DNA from: Levilactobacillus acidifarinae DSM 19394 = JCM 15949
GTDB lineage: Bacteria; Bacillota; Bacilli; Lactobacillales; Lactobacillaceae
NCBI RefSeq assembly: GCF_001434835.1
Contig: NZ_AZDV01000026.1
Location: forward strand, 186,001-250,000
DNA length: 64,000 nucleotides
Direction: 5' to 3'
In this document: one piece after another, positions 1-9,152 of the stretch
Position numbering within the stretch: the stretch's first letter is position 1
Layout: the number at the start of each line of letters is the position of its first letter
Program-made: the position numbers and the translations under genes
Notes under the pieces: generated by a model
Seen by the model: only the letters and a program-made list of their open reading frames with translations
The model's database searches: none
What the model was told of the DNA's origin: nothing

Positions 1-1468
1 GGGCGTTACGGTAGAAGATCCAGGCCACGGCCCCGAAGAAGATCGGGCCGATGATGGTCCAGAAGGCCGTGATGTAGTCGTGTTCCAGGATTGGTTGGAG
101 ACAGGTGAAGCCGATTCCCCCGACCAACACGATCAGCACTAACGTGACGATTACGTTGGTCCATAACCGGCTGGTGTAGACCTCAAACGGCCGGTCTAGG
201 TCGGTACGGCGCTTGAAGAACGGGAAGGCCCCAATCAAGAAGAGGTACGGGAAGGACGTCGACACGTTCCCCATGTCGGTCAAAATCAGGTAGAACTGCT
301 TAGCCGCCGAGCCCCCGAAGGCGACCAGGAAGACGAAGACCGCCACGATGATGGCCTGCAGCCACATCGAGTAGGCGGGCATGCCGACCTTGTTGAGCTT
401 GGTCATCTTCTTGGGCCACAGTTTCGGCGAAGACCCCAGGATAAAGGACTTCAGTGGCGAGTAGATCAGCACGAAGAAGGAACCTAAGTACCCCATGAAC
501 ATGCTTAACCCGGTCAGGCGGGCAAACAGGTGGCCTAAGCCCGCGGATGTACCGGCGGATAAATGTAAGGCGTGCCCCAAGACCAACCCTAAGTTATTCA
601 TCAAGACGTAGGTAATGTTCCCTAAATTGACGGCGTTTTTACCGAGAATTTCGTGCCAATTGGTGCTGATCCCCCACAGGAAGATCGACAGGGAGTACAT
701 AATTGTGATGGCAATCGTGGAGATGATCAAGCCTCTGGGGAAGGTCTTTTCGGGCCGATCCATGGAGTCGGTGATGCCCCCCATGGATTCCATCCCGGCG
801 TAGGCAAAGACCGCGTACGTTACGAACGAGATCAGCGCCATGGGCGAGGAGAATTGGGGATTGGGCGACGCAACGAAGCTGTGCATCCCGTTGATGGGTT
901 CGGCCAAGTGGCCACCGTTAGCAATGAGAATCACGATGCTGGCCACGAAGAATAGGGCGGTGAGAAACATCACGAAGATCCCGCCCAACGATGAGATTTT
1001 GGCGATGGAGCTGACCCCGCGCGTGGCAAAGAAGGTCACGACCAGGATCCAGGCGATACCCAGTAACCCGATCGTTTGCGTGGAACTTAAGCCGAACAAC
1101 GACCAAGTTTGGGTCTGGTCACTGCCGGAAATCAGCGTGGATAACGGGATCCACACTTTTGACGAGGTGGACAGCATCCAGATGACCCACGAGGACAACC
1201 AGATGAAGGTCCCGATGAAGGCCCACTTCTCGCCGATGGAACCGGCCAACCAGGAGTAAATCCCCCCCTTGGCTTCCTTGAAGGCGGAGCCGTATTCGGC
1301 CAGCATTAAGGCGCTGGGCAAGAAGAACAGAAGGGCGGCTAAAATGTACCAGATGATACTGGCGTAGCCCATTTGGTCGTAAGCGACCGTGGTGTTAGCG
1401 AAGCCGTAGATGGCCGTAAAAATCATTAAGATTAAAGTCGAAAGTTTAATCTTTTTTTGCTTTTCCAT
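1..1468 (-). CDS. APC-superfamily amino acid transporter, YjeM-like (3' end beyond window)
   Basis: The reverse strand reads as one open frame from an ATG at 1466-1468 to the window edge, about 489 codons without a stop. The start MEKQKKIKLSTL is followed by many hydrophobic helices and the conserved stretch EYGSAFKEAKGGIYSW, typical of the glutamate/GABA-antiporter branch of the APC superfamily and closest in memory to YjeM (about 500 residues), so only a few C-terminal residues should be missing. It is an inner-membrane carrier; the substrate cannot be read from sequence. A GGGAG lies 12 nt before the start. The dipeptidase gene lies just upstream on the same strand, which suggests coupled peptide breakdown and amino acid exchange. 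Confidence 0.8.
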   Translation of the reverse strand, partial: MEKQKKIKLSTLILMIFTAIYGFANTTVAYDQMGYASIIWYILAALLFFLPSALMLAEYGSAFKEAKGGIYSWLAGSIGEKWAFIGTFIWLSSWVIWMLSTSSKVWIPLSTLISGSDQTQTWSLFGLSSTQTIGLLGIAWILVVTFFATRGVSSIAKISSLGGIFVMFLTALFFVASIVILIANGGHLAEPINGMHSFVASPNPQFSSPMALISFVTYAVFAYAGMESMGGITDSMDRPEKTFPRGLIISTIAITIMYSLSIFLWGISTNWHEILGKNAVNLGNITYVLMNNLGLVLGHALHLSAGTSAGLGHLFARLTGLSMFMGYLGSFFVLIYSPLKSFILGSSPKLWPKKMTKLNKVGMPAYSMWLQAIIVAVFVFLVAFGGSAAKQFYLILTDMGNVSTSFPYLFLIGAFPFFKRRTDLDRPFEVYTSRLWTNVIVTLVLIVLVGGIGFTCLQPILEHDYITAFWTIIGPIFFGAVAWIFYRNA

Positions 1469-1513
1469 TTGTCTAATAATCTCCCATTTGGTGGGGCGAA
1501 CGTCCCAGCAAGT

Positions 1514-2926
1514 CTATAAGTTCAAATCTTGATGATAGTTTAGCGGACCCAGGTCAGTCGCCTGGGTGATGAATTGCGCCGCCAAGTCGCGGTATCGCTG
1601 AATACCCAATGCGGCGGCTTTGGTGGACTGGGCGGTCAGGTAGTGCGTTAATTCTAGGCCAGTCAAGTGTTGAGCGACCGCGTCGGTTTGGTGCACCAGG
1701 TGAGCCAGGTCGCTGCGGAGTTGCTTTTGGGTGGCGGTTAACTGAGTCACGGTTTCGTGGTAGTGCGCGTCGTTTAACACGCTGACCAGCTTGTAGACCC
1801 AGTAGGCCGATTGGGCATCGTAGGTCGCCGTGCCGGCTTGGTAGGCCGCGGGTGTCTGGTCGATCCCGGCGTAAAACGGAATGTAGGTGCTTTGCGCGCC
1901 CACGCCCATGGCGAGCCACTGGATGCCGGCTAAGGCCGGTTCGAAAGCGGGGCGTAGCTGAAGAACGTGGGATTCTTGCGTTTTGGCCAAGCTGACGGGC
2001 CGGAACCGTTTGCGGTCGGCCGGGCTACCGGCCCCCACGGGATCGTAGGGCGTGCCCTCGAAGTGACTACTGAGGTAGGCCTGTGCGTCGGTGACGTCCA
2101 GCTGGCGGTCGGCGTATTGGATAAAGGGTAAGTCAAATGATTGCGGTTGCGCGTCGACCTGCGGGGTGAAGCGGTGCTGACCGTACCAGACCCGCGGGGT
2201 GTTGTAGTACAGATCCGACTGGTCGCGGGTCCCGAAGATTTCGCGCCAGTTAAACTGATCGCGGTGCGGGTTTAGGTGATTTTCGTCCACGAACCGTTGC
2301 AGATCGGTGGCGAACAAGAAGTTAGCCGGATCGTGAAAATCAACGGCCTGGATGGCCATCTGGTTGGCCACGACGGCGTAGGCGTGATCCGGGATCCGCT
2401 GGGCGACCCAGTAGTGCCCGGCGCCGGTCTCTAAGTACCAGGCTTCCGTCTGATCGGCAAATAAGATCCCGTTGGACTCGGCGGTGCCGTAGTATTCGAC
2501 CAGTTGGCCTAACCGTCGAACGCCTTCACGGGCGGTACGCACGTACGGTAGAACCACGGTGACCATGGCCTCTTCGGCGATTCCCCGTTTAACCAGGGGA
2601 TCACAGCCTAAGACCCGGTCGTTGGAATACGTGCTTTCGGTGGCACTCATGGCCACGCCGTATTCGTTGATGCCGGCCTCTTCAAAGACCCCGTACTGGT
2701 CCGTCCATTCGGGCGTGGCGGTGTACTTGGCCGCGTGCGCCGGTAACGGCATCGTAAAGCCGTTGTCCGGGCTGACAAACTTGGCGGCGACCGTCTCTTG
2801 GGCGGGATGGACCACGAAGTGTTTGGGCCAAGCGGCCTTGGCATCCTCGTTACGACCGATCATTACCGAACCATCGATGGACGCCTTCGCCCCAATCAAG
2901 ATACTGGTACAAGCGGAATAATTCAT
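1514..2926 (-). CDS. pepD: C69-family dipeptidase
   Basis: This is a 470-residue N-terminal-nucleophile peptidase of family C69, common in lactobacilli, that hydrolyses dipeptides in the cytoplasm. The N-terminus MNYSACTSILIG places the nucleophile at Cys6, and it is followed by DGSVMIGRNED, which is typical of the family. The length is normal. An AAAGGAG sits seven bases before the ATG. The gene is followed after 45 nt by the YjeM-like transporter, so the two are probably cotranscribed. No frameshift or missing core residue is visible. Family assignment is firm; the preferred dipeptides are not known. Confidence 0.9.
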   Translation of the reverse strand: MNYSACTSILIGAKASIDGSVMIGRNEDAKAAWPKHFVVHPAQETVAAKFVSPDNGFTMPLPAHAAKYTATPEWTDQYGVFEEAGINEYGVAMSATESTYSNDRVLGCDPLVKRGIAEEAMVTVVLPYVRTAREGVRRLGQLVEYYGTAESNGILFADQTEAWYLETGAGHYWVAQRIPDHAYAVVANQMAIQAVDFHDPANFLFATDLQRFVDENHLNPHRDQFNWREIFGTRDQSDLYYNTPRVWYGQHRFTPQVDAQPQSFDLPFIQYADRQLDVTDAQAYLSSHFEGTPYDPVGAGSPADRKRFRPVSLAKTQESHVLQLRPAFEPALAGIQWLAMGVGAQSTYIPFYAGIDQTPAAYQAGTATYDAQSAYWVYKLVSVLNDAHYHETVTQLTATQKQLRSDLAHLVHQTDAVAQHLTGLELTHYLTAQSTKAAALGIQRYRDLAAQFITQATDLGPLNYHQDLNL

Positions 2927-3194
2927 GACGACGCTCCTTTCAAAATATGTATAAATTTACGCTTCTTATTCTAACATTTTTTGCATAATCCGGGTTGATT
3001 AGGGGTAAACTCTCATTAATTTGTTTATTATTCTCATGAAAGTAAATATTTATGCATAACTCGTATAGGCTGAAAGACCAAGGATTACTCAGAGGGTCGC
3101 GCTAATTGCCCACTTAACGGTGCTTTTTGTGCTAGTCAGGGCCCCGGGGATGTGGTTAAATAGTGACAATAAACACTGCCGGGAAGGGTGGAAA

Positions 3195-4091
3195 ATGAGA
3201 ATGGCATTAGAACTAAAACAGCGTGGGCGCCAGTTATTGGTGGCCTTAGGCGCGTCGGTGATCAACGCGATCGCCTTGAACGACTTCTTGACGCCGGGAA
3301 AGATCTTTAGTGCGGGAATCAACGGGATCGCCCAGATTGCCGCTCTGGTCGGCGAGACCATGGGCTTCCATATTGGGACTGGGTGGTTCATCATCCTGTT
3401 CAACATTCCGATTGGGTTACTGGGGTGGTTTAAAGTGGGACGGGGCTTTACGGTCTATTCGATCATCGTGGCCGGGACCACGGCCGTCTTGTCCATCTTG
3501 ATTCCGGTGACTTCGATTGCCCATAACGCGTTACTCGCGGCGTTATTCGGGGGGATCTTGACCGGGGTCGGGGTCGCCTATTCGCTCAAATATGGCTTTT
3601 CGACCGGGGGGATGGACATCGTCGCCGTGGTGCTGGAAAAGACCACGGGCCGCACAATCGGCACGCTGATGATGTTAATCAACCTGAGTATTATCTTGTT
3701 AGCCGGGGCGTTATTTGGCTGGGAGAGTGCGCTATACACCATCATCTCCATTTACGCGATGTCGCGGGTGGTCGATAGCATTCACACCCGTCACCAGAAG
3801 CTGACGGCCTTTATCGTGACCACCAAGCAAGACCAGGTGATTCACGAACTGCACCAGACGCTGATTCGCGGGATCACGATTATGCCGTCGGTCGGGGCCT
3901 ACCGACATCAGGCCAGCGCCGTGTTGATGGTGGTGATTTCGCGTTACGAACTCTACGACTTGGAGCACGCGGTCAAGGAGACCGACGCCGGGGCGTTCGT
4001 TAACCTGGTCAGTACCGTGGATATTGAAGGGAAATTCTATAACGAGACCGAGCAACTCCGGGTCCGTCAGAGTGAACAACACCCCCATTAG
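3195..4091 (+). CDS. YitT family membrane protein (DUF161/DUF2179)
   Basis: This is a YitT-type protein of about 298 residues. The N-terminal part has five to six predicted membrane helices and the family stretch NDFLTPGKIFSAGINGIAQ. The last roughly 80 residues form the soluble DUF2179 domain, recognisable from TRGITIMPSVGAY and the run toward VDIEGKFYNE. An upstream extension of 25 codons is open, but GGGAAGGGTGG lies just before the ATG at 3195, and MRMALELKQRG gives the usual N-terminus. The role of the family is unknown; transport or cyclic-nucleotide sensing has been suggested for DUF2179 proteins. The next gene has its own promoter. Confidence 0.85.
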   Translation: MRMALELKQRGRQLLVALGASVINAIALNDFLTPGKIFSAGINGIAQIAALVGETMGFHIGTGWFIILFNIPIGLLGWFKVGRGFTVYSIIVAGTTAVLSILIPVTSIAHNALLAALFGGILTGVGVAYSLKYGFSTGGMDIVAVVLEKTTGRTIGTLMMLINLSIILLAGALFGWESALYTIISIYAMSRVVDSIHTRHQKLTAFIVTTKQDQVIHELHQTLIRGITIMPSVGAYRHQASAVLMVVISRYELYDLEHAVKETDAGAFVNLVSTVDIEGKFYNETEQLRVRQSEQHPH

Positions 4092-4093
4092 AA

Positions 4094-4122
4094 TTGCTCT
4101 AGGCCAAATTTATCGGTATAAT
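4094..4122 (+). promoter_or_regulatory. promoter of the tautomerase gene
   Basis: TTGCTC at 4094-4099 and TATAAT at 4117-4122 are separated by 17 bp and lie immediately after the YitT stop codon. The arrangement fits a housekeeping sigma promoter for the small gene at 4158. Confidence 0.6.
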
Positions 4123-4157
4123 AGAACCTATCCTCAGTTAAGAAGGGAACGAGAAGT

Positions 4158-4346
4158 ATGCCAATCGTCAACATTGATTTGATTGCGGGCCGTTCACAAG
4201 CCCAATTGAAGGCGCTAGTCGCCGACGTCACGGCGGCGGTCACCAAGAATACCGGTGCGCCGGCCGAACACGTTCACGTGATTTTACGCGAAATGCAACC
4301 GAACCGTTACGGGGTTGCCGGCGTGTTAAAGAGCGACGAAAAGTAA
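4158..4346 (+). CDS. 4-oxalocrotonate tautomerase family enzyme
   Basis: This complete 62-residue protein begins MPIVNIDLIAGRS. After removal of Met the N-terminal Pro1 is the catalytic base of 4-oxalocrotonate tautomerase (DmpI-like) enzymes. The size and the later stretch VHVILREM match the family, which forms hexamers of small subunits and interconverts keto and enol forms of small acids. In lactobacilli the natural substrate is not known. It has its own promoter and a strong terminator, so it is likely monocistronic. Confidence 0.88.
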   Translation: MPIVNIDLIAGRSQAQLKALVADVTAAVTKNTGAPAEHVHVILREMQPNRYGVAGVLKSDEK

Positions 4347-4353
4347 GCCCATC

Positions 4354-4409
4354 AAAAGGCCGGTCATTTGTTTCGACGGAAGCGTCGATTCGAACGATCG
4401 GTCTTTTTT
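4354..4409 (+). terminator. intrinsic terminator after the tautomerase gene
   Basis: A long hairpin with an inner perfect stem TCGACG/CGTCGA and a weaker outer stem containing G-T pairs is followed by a run of T. Confidence 0.75.
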
Positions 4410-4500
4410 AACGGCCGTGATAGTGAGCGCAAGAAAAATTTATAAACCGGCACCAACGCTGTGGTAGTCGGGATGGTAGCGGTTTTATTGAGGGCTTTTG

Positions 4501-4529
4501 TTGGCGTGACCGTATCTTTTCGGTATACT
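4501..4529 (+). promoter_or_regulatory. glpK promoter
   Basis: TTGGCG at 4501-4506 and TATACT at 4524-4529 are spaced by 17 bp, about 70 bp upstream of the glpK start. No clear operator was recognised here. Confidence 0.6.
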
Positions 4530-4582
4530 AGACATAATTGTGACAGCACGGTGCCTTGTGCCCGTAGTTAATGAACGTATGA

Positions 4583-6100
<1,518 letters not shown>

Positions 6101-6113
6101 CTAGCTATCGCCG

Positions 6114-6146
6114 AAACGCCCGCGGACAATCGTCGCGGGCGTTTTT
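6114..6146 (+). terminator. glpK terminator
   Basis: Hairpin arms AAACGCCCGCG and CGCGGGCGTTT are followed directly by T residues, 13 bp after the glpK stop. Confidence 0.85.
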
Positions 6147-6192
6147 AAGTGGCTGATTGTGGGAAGAAAACCGGCCGTGACCGTCAAAAAGG

Positions 6193-6233
6193 GTAAAACG
6201 CTTACACCCTTTAAACGATTAATTCGGTATAAT
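6193..6233 (+). promoter_or_regulatory. candidate cre site and -10 box for the ABM gene
   Basis: GTAAAACGCTTACA at 6193-6206 reads TGTAAGCGTTTTAC on the other strand and fits the catabolite-responsive element consensus except at the last two positions. A TATAAT follows at 6228-6233, so a bound CcpA would cover the -35 area. This is a consensus match only. Confidence 0.4.
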
Positions 6234-6266
6234 GGAGGTAAATCCTTTTAGAAAGCGGGCTTTACC

Positions 6267-6917
6267 ATGAAACTCTTACACGCACCCTTGCTTCGATTGT
6301 ATCGTCTGGGAATCGACCCTCAGGACCGGACCGAATTTGTGCAGGTGGGGACCCATAACCTGTTAACCTCGATCGCCCAAGAACCCGGCACCCTGGCCAT
6401 GGGGGCCACCCATCAAGACGTTTTTGGGGCGACCAACTACATCTTTGAACTGTACCGCGATGACGACCACTACCAGGTTCACGCGCAGTCTCCTCAGTTT
6501 CAGCAGTACCAGCAAGTGGCCCAACGGGTGGTGCGTGACAAGACGGTTCTGGAACTGACGCCGCAGGTTTTACGAAGCCAGGCGGCGGCCTTACGGGTCA
6601 GTGGACCGAACGACCTGGTCGTGCGGGGACTGTTCCTAACGGCCAAGCCGGGGCAGACCGCTACGATTCGTCAACGGGTGAGTGAGCGCGTTGACCGGTT
6701 GGCCTTTAGTGAGCCGGACACGTTAGCGGTGTATGCGGCCACGGTAGCCACGGATGAGACCCAGTGGGTGATCTTAGAGGTTTATCGCAACGCGCACGCC
6801 ATCGTCACGGGCGACCACGATTTAACGCACACCTTAGCCGACGTGGTGACCCAACAGTTTAGTCGCCATCTCGCGCCGGATGCGTTGGTGATACAGGGAT
6901 CCTTAAGCTTCGAGTAA
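6267..6917 (+). CDS. duplicated antibiotic-biosynthesis-monooxygenase (ABM) domain protein
   Basis: This 216-residue soluble protein appears to hold two ferredoxin-like ABM half-domains. The first is around residues 8-90, with EPGTLAMGATHQD and YRDDDHYQVHAQSPQFQQYQ. The second is around residues 115-200, with EPDTLAVYAA and EVYRNAHAIVTGDHDLTHTL. ABM proteins include quinol monooxygenases and other small oxidoreductases; the actual substrate here is unknown. An AAGCGGGC precedes the ATG. It stands alone, bounded by a possible cre site upstream and a bidirectional terminator downstream. Confidence 0.72.
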   Translation: MKLLHAPLLRLYRLGIDPQDRTEFVQVGTHNLLTSIAQEPGTLAMGATHQDVFGATNYIFELYRDDDHYQVHAQSPQFQQYQQVAQRVVRDKTVLELTPQVLRSQAAALRVSGPNDLVVRGLFLTAKPGQTATIRQRVSERVDRLAFSEPDTLAVYAATVATDETQWVILEVYRNAHAIVTGDHDLTHTLADVVTQQFSRHLAPDALVIQGSLSFE

Positions 6918-6920
6918 GTC

Positions 6921-6966
6921 AAAAATCCCCAGCGGCGGTTAGGTGCTAACCGTTGTTGGGGATTTT
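6921..6966 (+). terminator. bidirectional terminator
   Basis: Arms AAAATCCCCA and TGGGGATTTT enclose an inner GGTTAG/CTAACC stem. It lies between convergent genes and has T runs on both strands. Confidence 0.85.
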
Positions 6967-6989
6967 ACTTTACATAACTTAAATTATCT

Positions 6990-7640
6990 TTAGCTTTCGT
7001 CCAACGGCGCACCGTTATGTACGGATAGGCTTTGGTTGGGGTAAGCGTTATGCAACAAGGCGTTGGCTGCGGCTCGGGCAAAGGTGGTGCGGTTGATGGC
7101 GAATTCGTTGGCCCGAATGTCGTGATAGTCCGGTGTGTGGGTAATGAGCTGCGTTTCCGGACCATCTTGAATCAAACCGGGGCGAAAAATGGTGAAGGCT
7201 AAACCGGAGTCACGATACCAGTCTAACTTGTGACGTTGATCCCGGGTGTATTGGGGATACATGGTCCGTACGGCCGAGAGGTAGGGCCGTAAACCGGAGC
7301 GAAACTCACCGTAGATGCCGCCCGCGGAAATGTCGACCACGTGCTTGATTGGGGCGTGGGTTTCCTGAATGGCCCGTAAGAGCAGCTGGGTCCAGTTGCC
7401 GGTGTGGACGCCGCCAACCGAGTTGTAGATGTAGGTGACATCCGGTAAGGCCCGCAAGTAGTCGGCGTAGTTCGCGGCGTCACCGACGATAACTGGGAAA
7501 CGGTCGCGTTGATCGGCGGGTAATTTAGCGGGATGACGCACAAATAATTTTAATTGAACGGTGGGATAATCGCGACCCATTAAGTTGATAAAGGCTTGGG
7601 CGGTAGGTGACGTGGCCCCTAAAACTAATACGGTTTCCAT
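6990..7640 (-). CDS. NAD(P)-binding Rossmann-fold (atypical SDR) protein
   Basis: This 216-residue cytoplasmic protein resembles the atypical short-chain dehydrogenases that bind NAD(P). It has an N-terminal Rossmann glycine motif VLVLGATSPTAQAF, a conserved VVDISAGGIYGEFR segment and a later FTIFRPGLIQDGPETQ segment. The classic Tyr-X3-Lys catalytic pair is not obvious, so it may act as a reductase with altered chemistry or as a redox sensor. A TTG nine bases upstream is also open, but AAGGAG lies 11 nt before the ATG at 7640, which is the better start. The merR gene is 15 nt upstream on the same strand, so the pair forms one operon. Confidence 0.75.
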   Translation of the reverse strand: METVLVLGATSPTAQAFINLMGRDYPTVQLKLFVRHPAKLPADQRDRFPVIVGDAANYADYLRALPDVTYIYNSVGGVHTGNWTQLLLRAIQETHAPIKHVVDISAGGIYGEFRSGLRPYLSAVRTMYPQYTRDQRHKLDWYRDSGLAFTIFRPGLIQDGPETQLITHTPDYHDIRANEFAINRTTFARAAANALLHNAYPNQSLSVHNGAPLDES

Positions 7641-7655
7641 GGTAGACAAGACTCC

Positions 7656-8015
7656 TTAATCGGTTGGGTGTTCAGCCAGAAAGTTTTCGATAAACGTAAT
7701 CTGAGCGGCAGTTTCGGCCTGCCGGTGTTTGAGGTGGGCCAGGTGGTCGGCGATGATGGCATTTTGTTGAGCCGCCGTTTGGCGTTTACCGGCTAGCACC
7801 AAGGTCGTTAGGCGCTGAATATCTTTCAGCGGCATGCCCGAATCGATGAACACCTTGACCTGCGTTAACCATGTCACGTTCGCTGCGGTAAACTGGCGAT
7901 AACCGTTGGCGGTCCGTTGCAGGTCGGGGATGATTCCCAACTGGTCATAGTATTGAAGCTGAGAAACGCTCATGTTTAACCGGTCGGCGACTTGTTTGGT
8001 GGTGTAGGTGGTCAT
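7656..8015 (-). CDS. MerR-family transcriptional regulator
   Basis: This 119-residue regulator has an N-terminal winged helix, TTKQVADRLNMSVSQLQYYDQLGIIP, and a C-terminal coiled coil ending in a short tail. No conserved cysteine cluster is present, so a small organic or redox ligand is more likely than a metal. The open frame extends further upstream, but AAGGGAG sits eight bases before the ATG at 8015 and the MerR fold begins right there. It is followed by the NAD(P)-binding gene. The promoter has the 19-bp spacer and central palindrome typical of MerR control, so the operon is probably self-regulated. Confidence 0.88.
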   Translation of the reverse strand: MTTYTTKQVADRLNMSVSQLQYYDQLGIIPDLQRTANGYRQFTAANVTWLTQVKVFIDSGMPLKDIQRLTTLVLAGKRQTAAQQNAIIADHLAHLKHRQAETAAQITFIENFLAEHPTD

Positions 8016-8047
8016 GGAACTGCTCCCTTCTGAACTGACAAGAAGCC

Positions 8048-8078
8048 AGTATAAACTATCAAGTTGACTTGATAGCAA
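8048..8078 (-). promoter_or_regulatory. MerR-type promoter with 19-bp spacer and operator palindrome
   Basis: On the minus strand TTGCTA (8078-8073) and TATACT (8053-8048) are separated by 19 bp. The perfect palindrome CTATCAAG-N4-CTTGATAG at 8056-8075 lies largely between them. This long spacer is the hallmark of promoters activated by MerR proteins through DNA twisting. Confidence 0.8.
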
Positions 8079-8143
8079 GCGAATTTTGTCTTTTTTCAAA
8101 AAAAGGTACTGACTCATCAAGCGAGGCAGCACCAAGAAACCAT

Positions 8144-8962
8144 TTATTCAGCAATTTTTAATTGGAGATAGTCGGCGAGGTAGTTGGCTAACCCGTCGTG
8201 GGCGTTATCTAGCGGGGTGACGTCGTTGGCCAAGCCCTTGATGGTGGCTGTGGCGTTTTGCATGGCCACGCCCCACCCGGCATAGTCTAGCATGGCGGCG
8301 TCGTTGTGTTCGTCCCCGAAGGCCACGATATTTTGCCGTTGTACGTGGTAGTGGTCGGCCAGGACCTCCACACCGGTGGCTTTTTGCACGCCCTTAACGC
8401 CGAGTTCAACCACGGAGTCCGGGCCACCCCACGGGGCCGCATCGATCTGGTCCCCGAAGTGGTGTTGCAGGTAACTCAACAGATGTTCCTGGTGACTGCG
8501 AGCGACCGCAATGGTCAGACTGGTCGGGTTTTGGGTTAACGATTGTTGGTTTAAAATCTGATTACTCTTAAGGACCGACGGGAAAAAGCCAATTTCGCGG
8601 GGCTGATCCTGCATGGCCAAGAAAAGGTTTTTTCCTTCGGCCGCCAGCATTTCGATACCGAGTTCGCGTTGGTGGGCCAGCAGGTCAAAGGCAATCCCGC
8701 GGTCAAACGTGTACTGGTATTCGCCCGCCCACTGGTGGTGGGGGACGTGACCCAGACTGCCGTTGAAGTTGATCATCGGGCCGTCCAAATGAAGCTCATC
8801 GTAGATGTCCGCGGAAAGGCGGTTCGGCCGACCGGTGACGATGCTCACCACGTGACCCGCTTCACGCGCGGCGCGTAAGACGGTTTTGGTTTTTGGACTA
8901 AGCTGCGCTTGTTGATTCAGCGTCGTGCCGTCCAGATCTAGGGCAATTAACTTTCGTTCCAT
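8144..8962 (-). CDS. Cof-type HAD-superfamily phosphatase
   Basis: This 272-residue hydrolase of the Cof/YidA subfamily carries HAD motif I, ALDLDGTTL, with Asp9 and Asp11 as nucleophile and general acid. It also has motif II SIVTGRP and motif IV VAFGDEHNDAAML with the Mg-binding acids. These enzymes dephosphorylate sugar phosphates, flavin mononucleotide or other small phosphates in the cytoplasm; the substrate cannot be assigned. GTGAGGTG is the ribosome site. A 29-bp inverted repeat lies just upstream of the start. Confidence 0.88.
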   Translation of the reverse strand: MERKLIALDLDGTTLNQQAQLSPKTKTVLRAAREAGHVVSIVTGRPNRLSADIYDELHLDGPMINFNGSLGHVPHHQWAGEYQYTFDRGIAFDLLAHQRELGIEMLAAEGKNLFLAMQDQPREIGFFPSVLKSNQILNQQSLTQNPTSLTIAVARSHQEHLLSYLQHHFGDQIDAAPWGGPDSVVELGVKGVQKATGVEVLADHYHVQRQNIVAFGDEHNDAAMLDYAGWGVAMQNATATIKGLANDVTPLDNAHDGLANYLADYLQLKIAE

Positions 8963-8979
8963 TTTCCGAACACCTCACA

Positions 8980-9008
8980 AGATTAGACTGACTAAGTCTT
9001 TCTAATCT
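8980..9008. promoter_or_regulatory. inverted repeat upstream of the HAD gene
   Basis: AGATTAGA (8980-8987) and TCTAATCT (9001-9008) are perfect 8-bp arms with a 13-bp centre that holds a smaller GACT/AGTC pair. It could be an operator or an RNA hairpin in the leader. No regulator is known. Confidence 0.35.
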
Positions 9009-9152
9009 AACATAAACGCGGAGGGATTGCGACCATTTCTCCCTAGTGTGGCTCGGAGGAAACGGGTATAATGGGAACGGTTGAATCCGGAAAAATAGGA
9101 TATATGTAGAATACAAATGGTTAGTTGTAACTAACAAGATGGGAGTATAACG

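Noticed and set aside
653-1259. Plus-strand frames opposite the YjeM-like gene
   Set aside because: They are antisense shadows of a clear membrane transporter frame with strong family motifs.
3089-3194. Possible C-terminal gene remnant on the minus strand before yitT
   Set aside because: The frame ends in a plausible tail, but nothing in it was recognisable and it mostly overlaps yitT.
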